Assembly: GCA_944989445.1 (NCBI GenBank)
Contig: CALYLW010000285.1
Span: forward strand, 1,805,299-1,869,298
DNA: 64,000 bases
Reading direction: 5' to 3'
Source of the DNA: Ampullaceana balthica
Taxonomy: Eukaryota; Mollusca; Gastropoda; Lymnaeidae
Shown one piece after another: positions 10,403 to 21,779 of this stretch. Both the position numbers and the translations under genes were made by a program. The notes under the pieces are model-generated. The model saw only the letters and a list, made by a program, of their open reading frames with translations, was not told where the DNA came from and did no database searches. The first letter of the stretch is position 1; each line of letters starts with the position of its first letter.

Positions 10403-12614
10403 TCTATACTAATAAAAGGCAACGCCCTGACTCACTCATTCACTCACTCACTGATTCATCACTAATTCTCCAACTTCCCGTGTAGGTAGAAGCATGAAAC
10501 TTTGGGAAGTTGTTGAGTAGCCTCTCGCGACGAAAATTGGAGTAAAAGAATTTGTAAATTAACACTCATCGGGGCCCGGGGCCCTAAAACGTTTTTTTCC
10601 TTATATGGCCTATATAAAATTTGAAAATCACCAATTCTCCTATTTCCCGAGTAGGCAGAAGCATGAAACTTTGGGAAGTTGTTGAGTACGATCCCGCGAT
10701 GGTAACGGGTGAAACAATATTTAAATTATCACTTCCTGAGGGCCGGGGCCCAAATTAAGTTTTTTTCCTAATATGAGCTATATAAAAACTAAAAATCACC
10801 AATTCTCCTATTTCCGTGTAGGTAGAAGAATGAAACACTGTGTAGTTGATAAGTACACATCCACGATGGTAGCAAGTGAAAAAAATATTTAAATTATCAC
10901 CTAATGGGGGCCGGGGGCCCAAATTTACTTTTTTTCTTATATAAAAAACTGACTCATCACTAATTCTCCAACTTCCCGTGTAGGTAGAAGCATGAAACCT
11001 TGGGGAGTTATATGTAGCCTCTCACGACGAAAACTGGCATAAAAGAATTTTTATATTCACACTCATGGGGGCCGGGGGCCCAAAACCGTTTTTTTCCATA
11101 TATGGGCTATATTAAAATTAAAATCACTAATTCTCCTATTTCGCGAGTACATAGAAGAATGAAACTTTGGGAAGTTGTTGAGTACACTTCCGCGATATCA
11201 ACAGGCAAAAAAATATTTAAATTATCACCTAACGGAAGCCGGGGGCCCAAATAAAGTTTTTTCTTTATATGAGCTATATAAAAACTGAAAAGCACAAATT
11301 CTCATATTTCCCGTGTACGTAGAAGCATGAAACTCTGAGTAGTTGTTGAGTACACTTCCGCGATTGGTAACAGGCGAAAAAATATTCAAATTTTCAAATA
11401 CTGGGACCCAGGGCCCAAATGTAGTTTTTTTACTCATATGAGCTATATAAAAACTGAAAATCACTAATTCTCCTATTTCCTGTGTAGGAAGAAGCATGAA
11501 ACTTTGATTAGTTGTTAAGTAGCATTCTACGATGGCAACAGGTTAAAAAACTATATAAATTATCACTTACTGGGGGCAGGGGACCCAAATGTAGTTTTTT
11601 TCTTATATAAAAAACTGACTCTTCACTAATTCTCCGATTTCTCGTGTTGGTAGCAGCATGAAACTTTGGAGAGTTGTTAAGTACACCTCCGCAATGGTAA
11701 CAGGCGAAACAGAATTTTGAAATTCACACTCATGGGGCCGGGGGCCCAAAAACGTTTTTACCTTATTTGGGCTATATAAAATTTAAAATCCCTTATTCTC
11801 CTATTTCCCGAGAAGGTAGAAGCATGAAACTTTGGGTAGTTGTTGGATAACATTCCGCGATGGTAACAGGTGAAACAATTATATAAATTATCAATTACTG
11901 GGGACCGGGGGCCTAAATTTAGCTATTTTCTTATATTAAAAACTGACTCAACACTAATTCTCCAACTTCCCATGTAGGTAGAAGCTAAAACTTTGGGAAC
12001 TAGCTTAGTACATACTTATGACAATAATTGGCGAAAAATAATTTTAAAAATTTCACTCATGGGTGGCCGGGGGCCCCAAACCGTTTTTATCCGTATATGG
12101 GCTTTATAAAACTGAAAGAACACTAATTCCTCATATTCCTGTGTAGGTAGAAGCATGAAACTTTGGAAAGTTGTTGATTACCCTCTCGTGATGGTAACAA
12201 TCAAAACAAATATAAAAGTATCATTCAATAGGGGGCCGGGGGCCCAAATGTAGTTTTTTTTCTTATATGAGCTATGTAAAACAGACTCATCTCTAAATAT
12301 CTAACTTCCCATGAAGTTAGGAGCATGAAACTTTGGGAAGTTGTTGAGTACCCCCCCCCCGCAATGGTAGCAGACGAAAAAAAATTAAATTATCAGCTCG
12401 ATCGGATCACGGGAAGTAAGTCATTTTTTACTTTTCGTTTATGTTATTCTGCGGGACTACTACAGACAGACAGACAAGAAGGTGAAGTTAATATATGTAT
12501 TATATCCATCATGATCCAGATTGAGATCAATTGGTGTTTTGAATTTGTATTACGCGGGTTCTCAACGCTTACTGAGCCCTAATTTACCGCAGCAGAGCGC
12601 GGCTATTTTGCTAG
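10403..12614 (+). mobile_element. Helitron 1: non-autonomous, packed with ~167-bp repeats
   Basis: It starts A|TCTATACTAATAAAAGGC and ends with a CCGC...GCGG hairpin, then CTATTTTGCTAG|T. These are the Helitron 5'-TC and 3'-CTAG ends with A/T flanks. Nearly the whole interior is a tandem array. Before the 3' end is a module containing CAGCTCGATCGGATCACGGG, which also occurs at 28129-28149. There is no Rep or helicase frame. A second element of the same family starts 4 bp after its 3' end. Confidence 0.85.
10460..12350 (+). repeat. Internal Helitron array, ~167-bp unit, 12 copies
   Basis: Each unit opens with a variant of CTAATTCTCCTATTTCCCGT, then GTAGGTAGAAGCATGAAAC, TTGGGAAGTTGTTGAGTA, and GGGGGCCGGGGGCCC, and closes with a TATATGAGCTATATAAAA-type stretch. 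Unit starts are near 10460, 10631, 10798, 10961, 11129, 11297, 11466, 11625, 11791, 11954, 12122 and 12294, giving spacings of 159-172 bp. Short open frames here are repeat by-products. Confidence 0.9.
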
Positions 12615-12617
12615 TCT

Positions 12618-14388
12618 TCTATACTAATAAAAGGCAAAGCCCTGACTCACTCACTCACTCACTGATTCATCATTAATTCTCCAACTTCCGTCTAGGTAGA
12701 AGCATATAACTTTGGGAAGTTGTTGAGTAGCCTCTCGCGACGAAAATTAGAGTAAAAGAATTTGTAAATTAACACTCATCGGGGCCGGGGGCCCTAAAAC
12801 GTTATTGTCTTAATATAGCCTATATAAAATTTGAATATCACTAATTCTCTAATTTAAGGAGTAGACATAAGCATGAAACTTCTGGAAGTTGTTTAGATTA
12901 CACTCCCGCGATGGTAACGGGTGAAAAAATATTTAAATAATCACTTCCTGGGGGCCGGGGGCCCAAATGTAGTTTTTTTCCTTATATGAGCTATAACAAA
13001 CTGAAAATAACTAATTCTCCTATTTCCCGTGTAGGTAGAAGCATGAAACTCTGAGTAGTTGATAAGTACACTTACGCGATGGTAACAAACTAAAAAATAT
13101 TTAAATTATCACTTACTTGGTGCCAGGGGCCCAAATGTACTTTTTCTTGTATAAAAACTGACTCAAATCTAATTCTCTGATTTCCCGTGTAGGTAAAAGC
13201 ATGAAACTTTTGGAAATTATTGAGTACACTCCCGTGATGGTAACAGGCCAACAAATATTTAAATTTTCACTCACTGGGGGCAGGGGGCCCAATTTTGTTT
13301 CTTATATAAAAGTTAATCATCACAGATTCTCCATTTTCCCGTGTAGTTAGAAGCATCAAATTTTGGGAAATTGTTGAGTACAGTACCGGGATGGTAACAG
13401 GCGAATTTTTTTTGGTTTAATTATCACTCACTGGGGACCCGGGAGACAAAAGTAATATTTTTAACTTATATGAGCTAAATTACAAATAAAAAACTTTTGG
13501 ATACTATGTAAATGTATTTTTACAAAATTTGGAAGATAAAAACTTGATGGCCTATACTAAAATTCTTTAGGGCATTAAAATGATATTTTTTCAATATTTT
13601 GTAGCCGAGGGCCCCTAATCTCTTTTTTTGTAAACGTTTAAGACATTTTAACCATTCGATTTCACTCAATTTAAAAAAAAATGTTTACTAACATATATAT
13701 TCATCATAATCCAAATTGAAATAAGCTGTTGTTTTGAACTATACATATTACACAGATAGGGCCCCCGGCCCTTATTTTAGTTTTTTTAAAGACGTATTAA
13801 TTTTAAATGTACTTTATTCATCCCACGGCCATTAAACTTTAAGAAGTTTTTGGGTAAATTCCAGCGAAGGTTTCTGGCATTAAAAGTAAAAGTTTTAAAA
13901 ACACCACTCATTCGGGATTTGGGGCCCGTATGCTTTATTTTAACATTAGTTATATAAAAAGTAATTTAAAATGTGGCTACTGGGTAAATGGATGAACTAT
14001 GGCCAAATTTGATTTTAAAAAATAAAATAAAATAAAATTCTATAGGGTAATGAAATTCTAACATCTGTTCCTTCGGGGCCGGGACACAAAATAATTTTTT
14101 GTAAACATTTAAAGCTTTGTTACCTTTAGAATTTAAATACTTTAAATAAATATAGACACATATCTCTATCATGAGCTAGATTTAAATCCTCAGACCTTAT
14201 GAGATATGCACATCCTGCATCCATTTTGCACGTAATGTCATTTTCGTACCCATTTCATTTACACGACCATGACAAATATCAATCATGATCCAGACTGAAA
14301 TCTATTGGTGTTTTGAATTGGTGTGAGACGAGTTTTCAACGCTTACTAAAATCCTAACTTCCGGAGCAGAGCGCGGGTATTTTGCTAG
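12618..14388 (+). mobile_element. Helitron 2: same family, directly adjacent to Helitron 1
   Basis: It starts TCTATACTAATAAAAGGC and ends GAGCGCGGGTATTTTGCTAG|T. Five recognisable ~160-bp units lie at the 5' end (near 12674, 12843, 13013, 13171 and 13325). The rest is diverged AT-rich sequence with scattered GGGCCC-type remnants, then the shared 3' module. Same strand and family as Helitron 1, with a 3-bp gap between them. Confidence 0.8.
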
Positions 14389-14565
14389 TAACAACATAAA
14401 GGACAGTACATTACACATCAGCTACGTTAATCATTCAAAGAAATGTTGTTTCATTAATTTTGTAAATACATTTTGAAAAGATGCGTCTTAAGTGCAGTCT
14501 TTCGTATTTTTTAAATTAAAAGTTAAGTTCAAATATTTTCGAACATTTATTTAATTTATAAATAA

Positions 14566-15904
<1,339 letters not shown>

Positions 15905-16350
15905 TTTCTAGAAATTCCCTTCTTGTCTTTCCTAAAGTTTAAATTTCCAAACACAACGTAATATTTTAACGTAACTAACATTCCATTATAATTGTCATCA
16001 GGTTAACGAACGTATGATTGTTAGGACGTCACTGGTAACTAGTGACGCTCTACCAAGATGGAGATGGCGTAAGATCATGGTTGTCTTGGCAACTTCATCA
16101 AGTGAACACGGCAAGCATGTGGTGACATGTTATTCTTTTTTGTAATAGAAAAAAGGAGAAAACAATCTAATAGAGAGAAAAAAAACATTTTATTATAAAT
16201 ATATAATTATTTGTTTAAATTTATTTTCACTTGTACTGTAAACGTTTAAGTTTTTATTTCTTTCTCTTTTAAATTTTACTTGATGCATTTTTGGACACTG
16301 CCGTGGGGAAAAAGTGTGTTAATGACGACAGAAGCAAACAATCATTGTTT

Positions 16351-17385
16351 TTAACTTCTAACAAAGACGCAGCAAAGGGAGACTACAACAAGTTTGAGTT
16401 GTCTCCGAAACTTTCCGTTCATAGCAAAGTAAACAACAAAATTGAATGAACTGTTAATGTTGACCGCCAGGTACCGAGTTTGTGTAAGTATTTGATCCAA
16501 ACGAAAATGAATGCCTGCGAGCTTGGCCAGTAGGGTCAAATACCCGTACCCGTATAGCACCGCAAACATGACAGACACGCTGACCAGTGTCCGAGTCGTT
16601 CTGGTCATGGGTCTCGTCTCAGCTGAATAGGATGACAAAAGCCCCATGCGTTTTCGGTGGGAGATTTTGATCTTTATTCCGAGTAGCACAGCCCCAACGA
16701 TGACCAAAATGACCGGAACCCATGAGGCCAGGGCGGGGACAAAGTAGTCGTTGCACGTGTTGATGATGTCCAAGTTCTTGGTGTAGTAGGATGACCTAAG
16801 CATGAACCCAAAGCTGACACCTTTGTACCGGGCGTAGTAGTACGAGTACCAGAACATACCGTTAAGAATCCACGGAAGCCAAAACAAGTACACACAAATA
16901 ACGACAACCCATGCCCGCCTGGCCGTGACGAGGCGGTTGAACTTCAACGGCAAGAACACTGCCAGGCACCTCTCAGCCATGATAACTACGGGCAGCGAGG
17001 TCGACGGGTAGCCGCCGAGGTTTGTAACGAATTGTATGGTTTGGTTCATGATGTAGAGGCCGTAGGAGACCTCCGGTGAAAATTCCCATCCAGGCAGTCC
17101 GAGGCTGGTGCCGTACAAGAAGATGCGTCTCGAGGCGTCCAGCTCATACAACAAGCTGCAGGCGTCTGAGAACGTCAGCGCGAACAGGAAAATGCTGGAG
17201 GACTTCCTGAGTCCAGCCGACAGAAGGACGTACAGACTGAGGAGATTGCCCGCCAAGCCGAGTGCGCAGACGGCGGGCAGGACGAATCGGGTCATGATGT
17301 ACGCAAAGTCGGCTAAGTCGCCGAGGTCCGTGACCTTTGCCACTGTGGTGTTTACGATGAAGTTAGTCGTTGAGGTGAACTCCAT
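16351..17385 (-). CDS. Rhodopsin-like (class A) GPCR, putative chemosensory receptor 1
   Basis: An uninterrupted 344-codon frame with seven hydrophobic segments, approximately TM1 31-57 (G46-N47), TM2 63-86 (D74), TM3 107-141, TM4 156-178 (W169), TM5 214-240 (P224), TM6 264-288 and TM7 300-322. The DRY position reads E138-R139-C140 and NPxxY reads NFVVY (315-319). TM6 has no CWxP. A Cys is present in loop 2 (C211) but there is no obvious TM3 partner, so the usual disulfide may be absent. N12 is an N-glycosylation sequon in the short N-terminus. A basic loop (MTRTTRTL) precedes TM6 and the tail is short. Intronless rhodopsin-like receptors of this kind form large chemosensory families in gastropods; the ligand is unknown. 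It is about four-fifths identical to receptor 2. The start is the first Met ahead of the sequon and matches the start of receptor 2. It could instead be a peptide receptor, which the divergent motifs make less likely. Confidence 0.9.
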   Translation of the reverse strand: MEFTSTTNFIVNTTVAKVTDLGDLADFAYIMTRFVLPAVCALGLAGNLLSLYVLLSAGLRKSSSIFLFALTFSDACSLLYELDASRRIFLYGTSLGLPGWEFSPEVSYGLYIMNQTIQFVTNLGGYPSTSLPVVIMAERCLAVFLPLKFNRLVTARRAWVVVICVYLFWLPWILNGMFWYSYYYARYKGVSFGFMLRSSYYTKNLDIINTCNDYFVPALASWVPVILVIVGAVLLGIKIKISHRKRMGLLSSYSAETRPMTRTTRTLVSVSVMFAVLYGYGYLTLLAKLAGIHFRLDQILTQTRYLAVNINSSFNFVVYFAMNGKFRRQLKLVVVSLCCVFVRS

Positions 17386-17519
17386 GTCGAAGTTTGGCTA
17401 GTAAACACGTGAACTCACGCAGACTTCCGGTGGATTCGGTGCATTGAGACTCCACCAACCAAATCCAGCTGGTGTGATGTGGAGAGAAGGGGTGCAAGAT
17501 CAGCTGGATTACATTACAC

Positions 17520-17712
17520 CATGACAGGGCACCAGATAAGATGCTATCCAAAGGCAACAGTGAAACTCCTACTAAAGAGCTTCAGATAAGATGCTATCAA
17601 GGGGCACCAGTGAACCTCCTACCAAAGAACACCAGATAAGATGTCTTCAGAGGGCACCAGATAACCTGCTACCAGAGGGCACCAGATAACATGCTATCAA
17701 AGCGCACCAGTT
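17520..17712. repeat. Short tandem array upstream of receptor 1
   Basis: Variants of GGGCACCAGATAAGATGCTA and CACCAGTGAACCTCCTACCA alternate about four times. It corresponds to the much longer 50-bp array upstream of receptor 2 (31960-32600). Confidence 0.8.
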
Positions 17713-18029
17713 TTTATCCGTTAAAACAGGACGGCGATTTTCCTCTTGCTATAAATAGGAAGAAAAAATATTTACTTTGAATTACAATTTTGTTACACAT
17801 ATGAAAAATATTGAAACGCATGCGAAATTATAAGTTATTATTTTCGTAAGTATTACATTGTAGAGTAAATGGCTATCATTGTAGACATCAGGTTTGGGTG
17901 CGTTCTTTGGGGTGGGTGCACATTAATATATCAGTAAAAATTGAATAATGTGGTCCCCCGTTGCCAGATACTTATGTTCAGTTTTTGGTTTTGTTTTTCT
18001 TTTATCGTACCAGTAGTGGGCTAAATAAG
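17713..18029. other. Intergenic DNA
   Basis: Up to about 17875 it belongs to the duplicated receptor block. Beyond that nothing was recognised. Confidence 0.5.
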
Positions 18030-18297
18030 AATCTTGAAAGTACCATCTTTATCATTTGTAATGCTTTTTTTGTGTGTCCCCCATAACCTCGTGGTCGTAG
18101 GGGGTTCTAATGTTTCCGTTAGAACTTTCTCGGGGCTTGGTAGACTTGGCGGCGCCCATCTCCTCTCCATGTCAGCGGAGGACTTCTTAGCGATAGTCAT
18201 ATATCAATCTTTATAATGTGGCATTAGCGTGGCTTGATCCTACGCTACCTCAGCTTGTGAGGCGAGCGCTCTACTGACTTCGCTATCCGCTATGTTA
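18030..18297 (-). mobile_element. Possible tRNA-headed SINE
   Basis: On the minus strand 18297-18225 is tRNA-like: GCGGATAGCGAAGTCAGTAG as an A-box region, CTCGCCTCACAAGC with a Val-type CAC anticodon, and GGATCAAGCC as a B-box-like segment. It is followed by about 200 bp of moderately GC-rich sequence (GGCGCC, GTTCTAACG) unlike the AT-rich surroundings. The tail boundary is not defined and no second copy was found in the window. Confidence 0.45.
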
Positions 18298-18349
18298 TGC
18301 TTAGATACGGTACAAAACTATTATAGCTTTTAGTTTAAGCCAAATTTAT

Positions 18350-18575
18350 ATTGCATAGCTATTGTACCGTACTTCAAGTCAGAGACACATTGCATAGTTA
18401 TTGTACCGTACTTCAAGTCAGAGACTCATTGCATAGTTATTGTACCGTACTTCAAGTCAGAGACTCATTGCATAGTTATTGTACCGTACTTCAAGTCAGA
18501 GACTCATTGCATAGCTAATGTAGCGTACTTCAAGTCAGAGACTCATTGCATAGTTATTGAACCGTACTTTCAGCC
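18350..18575. repeat. Minisatellite, 39-bp unit, about 5.7 copies
   Basis: The unit ATTGCATAGTTATTGTACCG + TACTTCAAGTCAGAGACTC repeats at exact 39-bp spacing from 18350, with few substitutions. Confidence 0.95.
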
Positions 18576-18971
18576 ATAGGCATAGAACATATGTATAATA
18601 TCTTACCCTTACATTTACACATTAAATAAATATATTTATAAAACTAATAATAGTAATAAAAATAGTTTAAAGGAAATTTAAGATCAAATGTAAATATTCG
18701 GCCTACTGGAGCCAAAATCTTGACGAATATTCTACGGATTTAAGCAATGACAAATGTTTCCATTAAGTTTCGTTGCTCCATTTGAAAAGTAAAAAAACAA
18801 CAACTCATCAGATATCTGCGCGGTCGCGCAGCCGCGCAGCTTAAATGGAACATTGGTCGTGATATCAAAGTTTTCGTGATTTCAATAAAGTCATTACTAC
18901 AGTTGTGACAAAACCACAACCGTTATCACATCAATCATGTTACCAATTAGACTGTGAATACCGTAGTGTCA
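18576..18971. other. Intergenic DNA with a CpG-rich hairpin
   Basis: It is AT-rich except for a local palindrome at 18817-18838, stem TGCGCGG/CCGCGCA around an 8-nt loop. No gene was seen. Confidence 0.6.
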
Positions 18972-20170
18972 TGATGGTATGTTGGTGGTGTCAAGATGGT
19001 ATGTTGGTGGTGTCATGATGGTATGTTGGTGGTGATAAGATGGTATGTTGGTGGTGTCATGATGGTATGTTGGTGGTGTCAAGATGGTATGTTGGTGATG
19101 TCATGATGGTATGTCGGTGGTGTCATGATGGTATGTTGGTGATGTCAAGATGGTATGTTGGTGGTGTCCATGATGAATTGTTGGTGATGTCAAGATGGTA
19201 TGTTGGTGATGTCAAGATGGTATGTTGGTGGTGTCATGATGGTATGTTGGTGGTGATAAGATGGTATGTTGGTGATGTCAAGATGGTATGTTGGTGATGT
19301 CAAGATGGTATGTTGGTGATGTAATGATGGTATGTTGGTGATGTCAAGGTGGTATGTTGGTGATGTCATGATGGTATGTTGGTGGTGATAAGATGGTATG
19401 TTGGTGGTGTCATGATGGTATGTTGGTGGTGTCAAGATGGTATGTTGGTGATGTCATGATGGTATGTCGGTGGTGTCATGATGGTATGTTGGTGATGTCA
19501 AGATGGTATGTTGGTGGTGTCCATGATGAATTGTTGGTGATGTCAAGATGGTATGTTGGTGATGTCAAGATGGTATGTTGGTGATGTCAAGATGGTATGT
19601 TGGTGATGTCATGATGGTATGTTGGTGATGTCAAGGTGGTATGTTGGTGATGTCAATATGGTATATTGGTGATGTCAAGATGGTATGTTGGTGATGTCAA
19701 GATGGTATGTTGGTGATGTCAAGATGGTATGTTGGTGATGTCAAGATGGTATGTTGGTGGTGTCAAGATGGTATGTTGGTGATGTCAAGATGGTATGTTG
19801 GTGATGTCAAGATGGTATGTTGGTGATGTCAAGATGGTATGTTGGTGGTGTCAAGATGGTATGTTGGTGATGTCAAGATGGTATGTTGGTGATGTCAAGA
19901 TGGTATGTTGGTGGTGTCAAGATGGTATGTTGGTGATGTCAAGATGGTATATTGGTGATGTCAAGATGGTATGTTGGTGATGTCAAGATGGTATGTTGGT
20001 GATGTCAAGATGGTATGTTGGTGGTGTCCATGATGAATTGTTGATGATATCAAGATGGTATGTTGGTGATGTCAAGATGGTATGTTGGTGATGTCAAGAT
20101 GGTATGTTGGTGATGTCAAGACGGTATGTTTGTGGTGTTCATGATGAATTGTTGGTGATGTCACTACTCG
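18972..20170. repeat. Satellite array, 22-bp unit, about 54 copies, with 353-bp higher-order period
   Basis: The core unit GTCAAGATGGTATGTTGGTG plus AT/GT repeats head to tail. A distinctive run of variants, including CATGATGAATTGTTGGTGAT, occurs at about 19040-19200 and again 353 bp later at 19393-19553, showing duplication in blocks of about 16 units. Another variant block occurs near 20030. Open frames in it are repeat by-products. Confidence 0.97.
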
Positions 20171-20792
20171 TATGAGCAATTAATAAATGGTAATTCTTTG
20201 TGAAAGTGACGTGATATGTTTCATATGTTGTAAACACGTAAATAATCCCAAAAGCATGTTGCACATATTCTTCAAATGTATCCGACCTACAGCTAACGTC
20301 TTGGCTTACAATTTAATGTATCGTCAAACTGTCATCGAAATATTCGAAGACTGCTAATGTGATGGATTCTGATAGATATATTTACACACGGGCTGCTCAT
20401 GCTTATATAATGTATTTGAAATAAACAATAGATAAATTTACCGCGAATTTAAAGTTAATAAAAACGCAACCCTCATGTAATTACTTCCCGCTTTACTTTC
20501 TCACATTTTGTTTACCACCCGACCCTTTATTCATTCAAACCTTGATAAAAATCGATTTAAATTTGAATCACTTTATTTTCATTTGTTTTCTTCTTTCGCT
20601 ACCCACAAGATGTTTCTCGACACTAGAGACTCGATGGATTCTTCTCTCGTCCCTGGTCTGTTTCTTAAGGGCTCTAGAACAATCCTCCGATCATTATGGT
20701 TCCTATTCTTTTGACATTTCCATAAATACCTTCAACAGCTATATTTAACAAGGGGTTTTCCCTATCAACTTCAAATAACTCAATTCATCTTC
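20171..20792. other. AT-rich intergenic DNA
   Basis: Only short unsupported open frames were seen; nothing was recognised. Confidence 0.5.
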
Positions 20793-20860
20793 TTATCTTA
20801 TCTTATCTTATCTATAACAGACGCTCCTTCTAAACTCTAGCACCAATACTTTTAAAGCTC
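20793..20860 (-). mobile_element. LINE 3'-end fragment with (TTATC)n tail
   Basis: Four TTATC pentamers lead into a CAGACGCTCCTTC motif, the same junction found at 40124, 44752 and 47693. On the minus strand this is a LINE 3' UTR ending in a (GATAA)n tail, extremely 5' truncated. Confidence 0.7.
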
Positions 20861-21663
20861 ACAATTAAGGTCACGTCTGCTAGGAGACATCTTTATGTTG
20901 TTATCATTTCTCAACTGATCACTCCACACAGGACGATTGTTTGATTAGCTTATAACGGCTAGTATTCTGCAAACGTCAAGTGCGTCATTTAGTTTCCTAT
21001 CATACGATTTTAATCTTTCAGTGGATGGTTTTGAGAGTAAACGTTTTACAGCTTTCAAACTTTCCTGAAATCTTGACCTTACAAGCTACAAATGTCATCG
21101 TGCCGTAGATGTCAATTTGTGACATTCTCTCGGCGTTACAAATGTCAATAAAGAATTCTGATGTTTGCTTAAAATATGAGGATTGAAATGATAGGAGTTT
21201 TGGCGTGGTATTTTTGTCAGAAGAAACTAATCGCATTAAAAATTCCGTAAAATAAAATATTTCTAATTTTGACTAAAGAAAAAGGTATTATTTATATTTT
21301 TTTCCGAAAGAAATGTTATATTTTAAGAAAATCTTTTTCATGCTTTCTGGTTTCAGATAAAAACATGTTTTTCTATTACAAATTGAGATTTTTTTTTAAA
21401 ACATACAAAAACTTTATTTTCAAACCGAACCAAGAAAACATAAACCGTATTTGAGCAAACAAAGTAGACGCACTGAACTCATGTAACCAGAACAAGTTAG
21501 ACACTGTCTTCATCTAGATATGGTAAAGCCGCTAAAAAAGCTAAAATTATTTTTTTCTAAATGACGATTTTAAAAAAAATTAATTCAATTAATTTTTAAT
21601 CATTTTATTTTAAGTTGAAATATTTGAACATTTTTCTTTATGATCTTAATGATCCATTGTACT
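20861..21663. other. AT-rich intergenic DNA
   Basis: No gene, repeat or element was recognised. Long A and T runs dominate. Confidence 0.5.
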
Positions 21664-21768
21664 ATAATCATGTATAAATGATAGAAAATTAAATCATGTA
21701 TAACATGATGTAAACATAATCATGTATAAATGATAGTAAACTATAATCATGTATGCATGATGTAACAC
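21664..21768. repeat. Imperfect ATCATGTAT repeats of about 28 bp
   Basis: About four copies of ATAATCATGTATAAATGAT-like units were seen. The last contains the near-palindrome ATCATGTATGCATGAT. It directly borders the anomalous-composition segment. Confidence 0.75.
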
Positions 21769-21779
21769 AAATAATAAGA

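Larger units (their letters stand above)
15905..17875. repeat. Segmental duplication, copy 1 (receptor 1 plus flanks)
   Basis: The block matches 30340-32757 over 3' flank, gene, 5' flank and upstream array. Shared landmarks are CTAAAGTTTAAATTTCCAAA near 15930, AACTAGTGACGCTCTAC near 16036, and ATTACATTGTAGAGTAAAT near 17855. The two copies differ mainly in the size of the upstream tandem array. Confidence 0.85.

Noticed and set aside
11107..11497. Minus-strand frames inside Helitron 1
   Set aside because: They run across repeat units and change with each unit; no Rep or helicase motif.
16674..16907. Minus-strand frame overlapping receptor 1
   Set aside because: It is a shadow frame of the receptor gene.
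19040..19297. Cys/Trp-rich repeat protein (and copies at 19393 and 19795)
   Set aside because: All are translations of the 22-bp satellite; the opposite strand gives equally long frames.
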